NCBI GenBank assembly: GCA_030267965.1
Contig: BRYA01000142.1
Span: 87,681-109,047, forward strand
Reading direction: 5' to 3'
Source: Triparma columacea
Taxonomy: Eukaryota; Sar; Bolidophyceae; Parmales; Triparmaceae
DNA: 21,367 nucleotides
Shown: positions 9,301 through 16,741 of the stretch, in pieces
Position numbering within the stretch: position 1 is the first letter of the stretch
How the letters are laid out: each line of letters opens with the position of its first letter
Position numbers and translations under genes: made by a program
Notes under the pieces: model-generated
Told to the model about the DNA's origin: nothing
Database searches by the model: none
Seen by the model: the letters and a program-made list of their open reading frames with translations, nothing else

Positions 9301-11954
9301 CCGGGGACGAAATGTCTAACGTCAAAAGCGAGTGCCAGAAGTTGCAAGCCAACATTTGTATTGATTGCAGATGTCACTTCAAGGAACTAAGTAAGTCTGT
9401 CACTGCCAACTTGGCGTCCGTCATGGAGGGAATAGACACTTTGACTGCAAAGACGAACGATATCTTGGCCACCACCGAAAAAGCCGCTCTTGAGCTTGGT
9501 GCAGTTGAGGCCAACGAGCTTGCAACAGCCAAAACTCCTGTGAAGGGATCCCTGGCGGGAGGCATCGGTCTCGAGTCCATGCTAGCAACCAATGCCAACA
9601 TTGAGACCACCGACACAATCATGAGTAAGGCGAAAGAGGGCTTTGAGAAGATGCTGGCTCCTTCCCAAGAGAAGCTCAGTGAACTTGAGGGAGGCTTGAG
9701 CGCCCTTGAGAGTACTCTGAAGGAGAAGTTCAACACAACAGTCGCAAATTGGAAGGAGGAAGTCAATTCCCTCAAGGTGAGGGAAGTAGCCAAGATCGAT
9801 AACCTCAACGCAGAAATAGCGAGAGCTGCGGTTGCGTTTGCGAAGATGCAGGAGAACTTCATAGAAGAAGGAAGGGACAAGGAGATGAAGAGGATCAGAG
9901 AGCTCTTTGTTGAGAACGGCAAAGAAATATCAGAAGTCGAGGAGAACATTATCAAAAGCCTCTCCGCGAAAGTAGACGAGAACTCGGAGGAGGAAAAGAC
10001 TGTTCTAAAGGGACAAGCCGAGGACATTCAGGCTTGGATTAGCAGCGCAAAGAAAGATGCCGCGGCGGACTCCGAGGCGATATTCGAAAAAACATTGGCA
10101 AGCAGCGAGGTGACCAGCGACGAGGAGCTCAAGTTCTTGGTTCTCTGCCACGACACGGTCACAAAAATGGCAGACAGGAGGTTGGAACTGCTCTCGGAGC
10201 AGCTCACCGACCAAGTCGGCGAGCAAGCGGCATCCCAAGAAAAGATGGACGACCAGCTTCTCGGGACACTCGTCAAAGAGAGCCATCAGAGGACGCTTCC
10301 AAAGATTTTGAACAGCATGATCCAGACTGTCGAAGTGATGGTAGAAGCCGAGGGTACGTTCGGAAATATGTTGACAGTCAACAAGGTCCAAGACGACGGG
10401 ATCATGGAGAAGGAGGAGCAGTCTAGGGGGAAAATGCAAGGAAGCTTGAATGCGTGCTTCGAGCAGATTTGGAAGGACTTAGAGAGGGATGAAAAGGTGC
10501 TGGCAGTGGAGATGCAAGGAGTCCTGAGTAGTTGCTTGGGTGACTTCCAGAAATGTACCGACATGATTGTGAAGCTTGAGGCCGATTTCGGCGGAAGTAT
10601 TAACGATATGGCCGCCAAGGTGAAGGAGAATCGAGACAAGTTGGTAAAGGAGGCCCAAGAAACAAAGAGGAAAGAAAGGGAGAGGCTGGAGAAAGAAGAG
10701 AAGGAGAGGCTGGAAGGGGAGAGGTTGGAGAAGGCGAGAGCAATGAGGCCCAAACTCATCGCTGAAGTGAGTAGCGTGTATGTTGTTGAGGTCTTGAACG
10801 GAGCCGTTGAGAGTTTGGTAGACAGGGTGGTGAGAGAAGAAGCAGAGAAAGAGAAGGTAAGGGCCGCTCAGGCTCAGCGGGGAAGGACGCACACTGTGGC
10901 GCACAGTCAGGCTACAGGGCTCGTGGTGGAGCAGTCCGAGGAGGAGAAGGCTGAGGAGGATAAGGCTGAGGAGGAGGAGAAGATAAGGGCCGCTCAGGCT
11001 CAGCGGGGAAGGACGCACACCGTGGCGCACAGTCAGGCTGCAGGGCTTGTGGTGGAGCAGTCCGAGGAGGGTAAGGCTGAGGAGGAGGGGGAGAAAGACA
11101 GCTTGATATCGGGCTTGGCAGGAGGAAGTCTTGTAGGAGGAAGCTTGGCGGAAGGAAGCCTTGATGATGGGTCGCTTGTCACTGAGGTGACAAGCGACTT
11201 GCATGAAATGGATATAGAAGGCACGATGTATCTGGTGGAGATCGGCTCAGGCAAAGTTTACACGTCCAACGACGAGCAGAATTACGTGGGCAAGCTCAAG
11301 CCAAGCGGGGGAATCGACCTTGAGGCAGTCGATAGCTCCGAGGAAGAGGATGAGGATGAAGATGACAGCTTGTTTGCTTCAGCGGTACACAATCCCACTC
11401 CTGGTGCCGCAAATCCCACCATCCCCGCCACTGCGACTGTCCAGGGAAGTATGCTCGACGATGGGTCCACATTCACCGAGGACAGTGGCGACCTGCACGA
11501 GATGACAATTCAGGGTAAGAAGTACCTGGTCGAAGTCTCGTCAGGGAAGGTTTACTTGTGCAACGAAGATCAGGACTTTGTAGGGAAGTTAAAACCAAAC
11601 GGAGTCATAGATCACGATGCCATCGATAGCAGCGACGAGGAGGACGACGAGGGAACGAGGGAGCCCAGCATCACCACATTACAGTCAAACAGGACTGAGC
11701 CGTCGTTGGTAAGGGAAGAGAAAAAGGGGGAGGATGGGGACGGAAGCGGGGACGGAGGAAGCAGCAGTGACGATGTGGAACTTCACGAAATTCTATACAA
11801 GGGGAGGAAAGTCTTGTTAGACAAGTCAAGCAAGAAGGTTTACGAGGCGGACGAGGACCAAAAGTTCCTTGGGAAGATGCTTGTTAGCGGCGAAGTAGAT
11901 TTCGATGCTGTTGACAGTTCAGACGACGAGGAGGAGGGGGTCGGTTGGCAGTAA
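3318..11954 (+). CDS. giant coiled-coil protein with an internal WW domain and acidic C-terminal repeats
   Basis: Seven exons: 3318-3632, 3718-4095, 4178-4375, 4444-4754, 4923-5904, 6004-6807 and 6888-11954. Phases join cleanly to 2,684 residues. Residues 1-300 are Ser/Pro-rich and include a Cys cluster (MCSCRCFDSCQC). A WW domain lies near 863-888: Trp864, DPDSGHNYYYN, and Trp887, 23 residues apart; the usual terminal Pro is missing. WW domains bind Pro-rich ligands. Most of the rest, especially 1500-2400, is charged, heptad-rich coiled coil. Residues 2318-2401 hold a 42-residue tandem duplication. Three related ~55-residue repeats begin at about 2433, 2531 and 2627, each with LHE, then YLVE..SGKVY, VGKL, and an Asp-Ser-Ser plus acidic tail. 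The family is unknown to me. A scaffold role is inferred, possibly flagellar given the divergent TPPP-like neighbour. An ATG at 3318 follows the divergent promoter; earlier in-frame starts are non-ATG. Confidence 0.82.
10851..11102 (+). repeat. 126-bp in-frame tandem duplication (2 copies)
   Basis: Copy 1 is 10851-10976 and copy 2 starts at 10977. Each encodes 42 residues containing RAAQAQRGRTHTVAHSQA followed by GLVVEQSEE and an acidic KAEE tail. I count about six base differences over the first ~110 bases, mostly synonymous or conservative; the copies then diverge. This marks a recent duplication inside the giant coiled-coil gene. Confidence 0.9.
11196..11939 (+). repeat. three diverged ~55-residue C-terminal repeats
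   Basis: Repeats begin at 11196, 11490 and 11778, 96-98 codons apart, separated by low-complexity acidic or Ser/Pro linkers. The shared pattern is (D/E)LHE, a basic or Gly residue, YLVE or VLLD, SGKVY or SKKVY, a D/E-rich turn, (F/Y)(V/L)GK, G.(I/V)D, then DSS and a D/E run. This looks like a short beta-strand module repeated three times. Bases are much more diverged than the protein, so these are older than the 126-bp duplication. Confidence 0.85.
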
Positions 11955-11983
11955 TGATGAAATGTTGAGAGACCAAGAAAAGG

Positions 11984-11989
11984 AATAAA
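11984..11989 (+). terminator. AATAAA polyadenylation signal of the giant WW gene
   Basis: A canonical AATAAA lies 30 bases after the TAA stop and is followed by a T-rich stretch (11995-12030), as expected for a 3' end. It is a sequence match only. Confidence 0.55.
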
Positions 11990-12288
11990 GCAGTTCTTTC
12001 TTTTACATTCTTTTTAGGATCGTTTTTTTTAGGGTTGAACATCTCCAAGCTTACCCCCAACCAACGTGATTTTGTCACCCTCCCTTGTGTGTGTTATGCA
12101 ACCCACCCAAACCCAAACTTGACTGTCCCCCCTACCCCAACCACCTCTCCCCCACACCCCCCTCCCCTCCCCCCTCCCCTCCCTCCTCCCTCCCCATTAG
12201 TTTCATTTTCCAACTCCCGTTCCCATCCACCACCCTGCCCCCCTACCTATAATTTTTGTTTTGTGAAGCTTCGACCTCTCCCTTTCGA
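11990..12288. other. convergent spacer, C-rich, no gene seen
   Basis: The spacer lies between the 3' end of the giant gene and the stop of the G gamma gene. Its middle (about 12125-12200) is an almost pure C/T tract of CCCCTCC-type units. An open frame through it gives only Pro-rich translation, which I regard as an artefact. A TTAGGGTT motif lies at 12029-12036. Confidence 0.5.
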
Positions 12289-12907
12289 TTACAGAATCAC
12301 ACAGCCACCTCCCCCACCGTTTGATGCGTGCCAGGGGTTGGCATCCGCATTTGCTGTGAAGGGCTCAGGGTCGGCTTCGCTGTACTTCAAGATCTCTCCG
12401 CACGACTGAGGGTTTGGGGAGAGGGAAGAGTTAGAGGGAGGGGACAGAGGGGCTTATGGGGAGATCCGATCCACTGCACTGGAGAGTTGGTGCTGTATTC
12501 TACTTTCAGGGGATAACATCGGGATATAGAGGACATCATTGGAATCAAATGTATCGGAGAGGGATAGCAGGACGGTCAACAAAGCGACAGATCCTCCACA
12601 GGGGGCATTTTGAAAGGGACCCGGGAACCAACAACCGGGGTGGTGTTAAGATATTTTGGCTAACCTACAACCCCACTTAACGTATCCCTCACCTTACTGG
12701 TATTAGCAGCTCCCTTGCAGACCTCGAGTTCATTCCTGAGTTTCTCGAGCTCAGATTCGACTGAGAAAGTAAGGGAGAGAGAGAGAGAGGTTAGTCCGAG
12801 GGGTTATCAAAACTGCCCTGGTTTGGCATGCAACTCCCTCAGGGGGGGGCCACGGCGGACGCGGGGGGTAGATTTGTCTCACCTTTTGCCAGTTGCGCCT
12901 CAGACAT
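12289..12907 (-). CDS. heterotrimeric G-protein gamma subunit-like protein
   Basis: Three small minus-strand exons: 12907-12883 (8 codons plus 1 base), 12760-12693 and 12405-12289, with GTGAGA/GTGAGG donors and CTCAG acceptors. All phases match, giving 69 residues. The order of features is that of G gamma: an N-terminal helix (VESELEKLRNELEV) that would coil with G beta; a short SK...EILKYSEADPEPF segment matching the family's SK..(D)L..Y.E...DP region; ANPW at the place of the usual NPF; and a C-terminal CVIL CaaX box, where Leu predicts geranylgeranylation and membrane anchoring. Length fits the family (about 68-75). It would pair with G beta to couple receptors to effectors. It is divergent from the bS21 gene, 459 bases between ATGs. 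The alternatives are another small prenylated coiled-coil protein or chance; consistent splicing plus the CaaX ending makes chance unlikely. Confidence 0.83.
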
Positions 12908-13366
12908 ATTAACTGATTGGTATGTTAATGGGTTAGGGTTGAAATGGTTTTGGGTTAGGCTTGGAGCGTTGAGCAAGTCCGAGCAAGTCCAGTGTCTGTC
13001 CAGTGTCAAAGTTTGGAAAACTCTCAATTCTTTTTGGAATTTGTTGGTTGGTTTGGGGTTGAGTGGATGGGCTTTTGCCCCCCCCCCCCGGGAGGTCACT
13101 CGGCATATCACCACTTCCCCACCCGCATACCGCGTTAACACCTCCTTATGCCCCAAAATCTCCCCCCTTTGCCTCCAAATCCCATCAATTGCAACCCCCG
13201 TGAGAGGCGCACGTAGTCTCCCCCTCCCAACAACCCGAAACTCAAAACACTCAAACCCCAAATACGCAAAAACGTGCACCATTTGCAGTGTCCCAAAATA
13301 AAATTAATCCCTCTGAGCCATGAGGAAATAATGAGAAACACCCCAGATTCTGACCAATATCCCAGC
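12908..13366. promoter_or_regulatory. divergent promoter region of G gamma and bS21 genes
   Basis: 459 bases between two opposed ATGs with no convincing ORF. It holds TTAGGGTT at 12933-12940 close to the G gamma start, a direct repeat of GAGCAAGTCC near 12976-12995, a run of C at about 13080-13089, and a long C/A-rich stretch before the bS21 gene. No TATA box is clear. Confidence 0.5.
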
Positions 13367-14119
13367 ATGAAGTGCTTTCTCCTTTTGTTTCTCATCATCG
13401 CGCTATCACAGGCGTTTGTACCTACCAGTACGACATTCAAGTCTCGATGTAAGTTCATTTAGTTCGTTTGGTGCTGTAATGGGGAGTGTAATTGATGGAT
13501 GACCTCACCAATCCCGACCTCACTGGACCTTTTTGTGGTACAAAACTACCCCCATTTGAGTTTTATGGGAACATATTTGGGTTATTTAGAATCACCCATG
13601 CGTCACAATCTCCATATATACCATCCAAAGCATAACCCTAACTTCTGTCAATCAAAACACCTCACCCTTACCTTGTTTGACCTTCCCCCGCTCCAATTCT
13701 CTCAGCTGCTGCCCCACTCAACGCTGTGGAGATTCAGGTCGGAGAGGGAGAACCTGTTGAGTCTGCGATCCGCCGCTTCAAGCGCGAGGTAAGTGACAAT
13801 AGTTTGAAATTGGCTTCATTTATGGGTTGTGACATCCTCACAAGTCTGGTTTTGCCCTTCTAGACCCTTCATTGTCCCGTGTTCCCCCCTTCTGACTCCC
13901 GTCTAAACCCCTGCTGAACCCCCTTCTCCCATTCTCATTCGCACTCCCACCTAACTCACCTCCACTCACCAGGTTAACAAGTCCGGCCACCTGATGGAGC
14001 TTCGTCACCGCCGCCACTTTGAGAATTCACAGGAGAAGAAAAAGCGCAAGCTGGTTCAGGCCAGGAATAGGAAGAGGCTTGAGAGGATGAACAAGAGGAG
14101 GATGAGCAACAGAACATAA
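13367..14119 (+). CDS. plastid 30S ribosomal protein bS21, nuclear-encoded precursor
   Basis: Three exons, 13367-13448, 13706-13788 and 13973-14119, with GTAAGT donors and CAG acceptors, encode 103 residues. Residues 1-16 are a strong signal peptide (MKCFLLLFLIIALSQA) and residue 17 begins FVPTS, the Phe motif of complex-plastid transit peptides. The bS21 core follows: VGEGEPVESAIRRFKREV at about 39-56, then KSGHLMELRHRRHFEN, and a Lys/Arg-rich tail (KKKRKLVQARNRKR...) typical of the family, which binds 16S rRNA near the platform of the small subunit. The protein is therefore inferred to act in the plastid ribosome after import. A mitochondrial location is less likely given the signal peptide. 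The intron after the presequence separates targeting from mature domain, as is common for transferred organelle genes. Confidence 0.9.
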
Positions 14120-15022
14120 AAGAGGGCAAAATGGTGGTGGCATGACGAAGAGGGGAGTGGGATTGTTGAAGGTGTGGGACGGGTGCAAGCTCAGCTGATC
14201 CTTGATGGTTTTCTGGTGTTCTCTAAGAAATCTGGTTCAAATTGTTGGACCTGTAAAATTCATTGGATTTCTGGGCATCGTCAAGTGAGAGATCCTTTCT
14301 TTTTCTCTTGATTCTCTCATCGAAGAATTTTGAACTTTCGTCACGTCCCCCGGTCACACCAACAATACCGCGCAAAGAATGCCCCCCCGACAACTGCCTT
14401 CGCCCCCTCCCCCTTCCCACCCGTCACGACCATCACAATTTTGAAGAGCTCTCCAACATGTCTCATCACCCAATTTCCTCATCAAGAAAAAGCCAAAATC
14501 GACAGTGAGTCCTCAACCTCCAAACTTTCCCAAACGTGCGAAATATTGACTGACGGTTAAGCAATGTGCCACCTGTCAATATTTAAGACCTCTCGAATGA
14601 ACGAATATCGACGGATGTGCCATCCTGGTCAGAAGCGCCCACCACAGTCACGATCTCGAGTTGCACAGTTTTACCAAATATGGCTTTGCCTGCACACCAT
14701 TCAACCTTACGACCATGACCGAGCTGCTATATATATACAAATCCTCGTCTCAGAGTACCTCGTTTCACAAAACGTTGAACTGGTGAAGATAGGGAGTTTG
14801 TGGATCGAAGGCTGGTGAAGAGAAAGCCTGATTTTCTTGTCCTCCAACTTCCTAGCGCAATCAACTCTACTCAAGGGCACAATCGGCAGCGACTGTTCAT
14901 GGTGCCCACCAATTATACCTCTCTGTTGCCGTGTCCCATCATCTTCATCCCTCGCACCTGCTTTCCCTGTTTATTCTATCTCTAACCCCCAATCCTCCCT
15001 CCCTGCCCCCTTAGAATCCAAC
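14120..15022 (+). promoter_or_regulatory. spacer: bS21 3' UTR, then uL13 promoter and probable 5' UTR intron
   Basis: About 900 bases without a supported gene. A TATATATATA run at 14728-14737 is a candidate TATA box for uL13. Donors of GTGAAG type (14783, 14814) and a pyrimidine-rich acceptor CCCTTAG at about 15007-15013, ten bases before the uL13 ATG, suggest a 5' UTR intron. An ATG at 14458 opens a 16-residue frame ending in CA|GTGAGT, which could be an exon, but I could not connect it to anything. A weak minus-strand frame (14223-14420) lacks an ATG. Confidence 0.4.
14728..14737 (+). promoter_or_regulatory. candidate TATA box for uL13
   Basis: An alternating TATATATATA run in an otherwise mixed sequence, about 295 bases before the uL13 ATG. 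The distance fits only if a 5' UTR intron is present, for which splice-like signals exist at about 14783 or 14814 and 15013. Confidence 0.35.
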
Positions 15023-15619
15023 ATGCTCGAGAGTACCATCATTGTTGACGGCCGCGACCACCTCATGGGTCGCCTTGCCTCTGTTGTCGCCAAGGAGCTC
15101 CTTGCCGGCCAGCATGTCGTTGTTGTTAGGTGTGAGGAGCTTTGTGTGTCGGGCTCCATTGTCCGCAACCGCGTGAAATGGGAGCAGTTCAGGAGGAAGA
15201 AAATGAACACCAACCCCAGGAAGGGACCCTACCACTTCAAGTCCCCTGCCCGTATGTTCTGGAGGACTGTCCGCGGCATGGTGAACCACATGGCCCCCAG
15301 GGGAGCTGCTGCCCTTGGCCGCCTCTCCACCTTCGAGGGAATCCCCCACCCTTACGACAAGCAGAAGAGGAAGGTTGTCCCTGCCGCCCTTCGCATCATC
15401 CGCCTCCGCCCCGGACGCAACTTCACTGTCCTTGGTGACCTTGCCAGTTCCGTTGGATGGAAGCACGGAGACCTTCTCAAGCAGTTGGAGGAGAAGAGGA
15501 AGACCAAGAGTGCCGCTTTCTACGCCAAGAAGAAGGCCGCCGCTCTTCTTAAGGACAAGGCCACCAAGGCTGCCAACCTGAGTGCTGTTTCCGCCGTGCT
15601 CAGTGAGAGCGGGTACTAA
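15023..15619 (+). CDS. cytosolic 60S ribosomal protein uL13 (L13a)
   Basis: A single-exon CDS of 198 residues, close to the roughly 200 of eukaryotic L13a. It opens with [20 protein letters not shown], matching the conserved uL13 N-terminus, followed by [33 protein letters not shown] and the PHPYDKQKR segment. The C-terminal third is the Lys/Ala-rich eukaryotic extension. The product is a structural component of the large ribosomal subunit. The frame is open upstream of 15023 but has no in-frame ATG, and the match to the family begins right after this Met, which fixes the start. Codon use is strongly biased to C/G-ending and AAG codons, as in a highly expressed gene. Confidence 0.97.
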   Translation: MLESTIIVDGRDHLMGRLASVVAKELLAGQHVVVVRCEELCVSGSIVRNRVKWEQFRRKKMNTNPRKGPYHFKSPARMFWRTVRGMVNHMAPRGAAALGRLSTFEGIPHPYDKQKRKVVPAALRIIRLRPGRNFTVLGDLASSVGWKHGDLLKQLEEKRKTKSAAFYAKKKAAALLKDKATKAANLSAVSAVLSESGY

Positions 15620-15638
15620 ATGCCTTATGCGTTAAAAA

Positions 15639-15644
15639 AATAAA
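15639..15644 (+). terminator. AATAAA polyadenylation signal of uL13
   Basis: AATAAA within an A-rich run 20 bases after the TAA stop, followed by T-rich sequence (15655-15665). Confidence 0.55.
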
Positions 15645-15927
15645 ATTCCTTGCTTATTCTTTTTTACCTAGAGTCGTGGGGTGTGTGGCTTGGTTGACGC
15701 GGTGTTGCATGTATGCTGGTCTTGTTCTGTTCTTGATCTTTTCCACATTTCACTGAAAAAAAATAAGAAAACAGTTTCAAGTGTCCCATACCCCCCTTCC
15801 CACCTTTCTACCGGTGCAAGCAAATATCCCAATCTTGATTCCCTCGACTGTCCCACCCAAGTTAAATTCAGCTCAAATCCCACCTTCCCATCCCCCCTCC
15901 TCCAATCCCAGGGGCCCTCACAACGAC
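15645..15927 (+). other. spacer between uL13 and Cgi121 genes, no gene seen
   Basis: Holds the uL13 3' end and the presumed promoter of the next gene. The frame of the downstream gene is open back to 15781, but only with a non-ATG start and a Pro/Ser-rich translation, so I start the gene at 15928. Confidence 0.45.
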
Positions 15928-16530
15928 ATGGAGCACGTGCAGACGTTCAACTTACCCTCATTCGTCGCATCTCCTGACAATACCCCACCTGTTCCGTCAC
16001 AACCTCTTCTCCTTGACGTCCTCGTTGGCTTCCTACCCTCTGTAACAAAGCATCCGTCGGCACCACCTACAGGAATGAATCAAAGCAACGTTGCGCTGTT
16101 ATCTCCCTCGTTGATAGTGTCTGAGAAGCACTTAATGCTTGCAATAGCTCTCGCTCACAAGCGTAAATCGAACGATCTGCAGAAGGCACTCTGCTCGACC
16201 ATCAGTGGCACCAACAACATGGAAAAGTCGGTACAAGACTTTCAGCCCGCATGGAAGAGGACAGAAGACGGGCTTGCTCCACCCCAGCCTATTATCGTCG
16301 TTGCCGTTAAATCAACCAAAGAGGACTTCGAAACCTACCTCACTTCAATCTCAAAGTCTTCCCCAAGCTCTCTATCTTCGTTTCTCTCGTCCGAGCTCTC
16401 CGCGGAACTGGGAGAGGACAAGCGGAGGAGGATTTGTAAGGCGTATAAGATCACCGACCAGGAGAGGGAAATTTCGTCGCTAGAGGATGCCGTAATCTGC
16501 AGGATTGCCACCAAGGATGTGGTGCGGTAA
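15928..16530 (+). CDS. KEOPS/EKC complex subunit Cgi121 (TPRKB)
   Basis: A single-exon gene for 200 residues (human TPRKB is about 175). The C-terminus carries the family signature: KRRRICKAYKI, then DAVICRIATKDVV at about 187-199, nearly the same as the end of human TPRKB. A mid region around residues 55-90 (NVALLSPSLIVSEKHLMLAI, then LQKALCSTI) matches the part where the family has a buried strand and helix. Cgi121 binds the kinase Bud32 in KEOPS, which makes the t6A base modification at position 37 of ANN-reading tRNAs; Cgi121 helps dock the tRNA. An insertion at about 95-120 and a Ser-rich loop at 140-160 explain the extra length. The ATG at 15928 is the first in the frame. It reads in the same direction as its neighbours, with a 211-base gap to the next start. 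Confidence 0.87.
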   Translation: MEHVQTFNLPSFVASPDNTPPVPSQPLLLDVLVGFLPSVTKHPSAPPTGMNQSNVALLSPSLIVSEKHLMLAIALAHKRKSNDLQKALCSTISGTNNMEKSVQDFQPAWKRTEDGLAPPQPIIVVAVKSTKEDFETYLTSISKSSPSSLSSFLSSELSAELGEDKRRRICKAYKITDQEREISSLEDAVICRIATKDVVR

Positions 16531-16741
16531 AGTCAAGGATGTCACCGACGTGTGTTGTGCGCGCATGTCGTTCAATCAAAAAGCGCTCGTCTTTTTTTAT
16601 CCTTCTTATTATCTCTCGTCTTCCTCTTGTCTTAGGGTTATAAACAAGTTCATTCCAATATCAGATTCGCCTTTTCCCTCAACTGCCTACCACTTTTCTT
16701 CCAAATATCTCTGCCTCTTAATAAGAATTAGGGTTCGTCTG
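16531..16741 (+). promoter_or_regulatory. spacer with two TTAGGGTT motifs upstream of the IQ-like gene
   Basis: 211 bases, T/A-rich. TTAGGGTT occurs at 16632-16639 and again at 16728-16735, the second only six bases before the ATG at 16742. The motif resembles the telo-box of plant translation and ribosomal gene promoters; a role here is inference. Confidence 0.4.

Noticed and set aside
9374..10759. Long minus-strand ORFs (up to 241 residues to 11204)
   Set aside because: Ser/Leu-rich mirror frames of the Glu/Lys-rich coiled-coil exon.
10851..11102. Could the tandem repeat be a CRISPR array?
   Set aside because: Two long adjacent coding copies without spacers in a eukaryotic gene; not CRISPR.
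12035..12409. 124-residue plus-strand Pro-rich ORF
   Set aside because: Lacks an ATG start, is a translation of a C/T tract and lies over the G gamma last exon.
12828..13301. Overlapping ORFs on both strands (147-157 residues)
   Set aside because: They cover the divergent promoter, contain no family motif, and conflict with the well-supported first exon of the G gamma gene.
14458..14503. Short ATG frame ending in a GTGAGT donor
   Set aside because: Could be a first exon, but no in-phase partner exon was found before uL13, whose own ATG is well placed.
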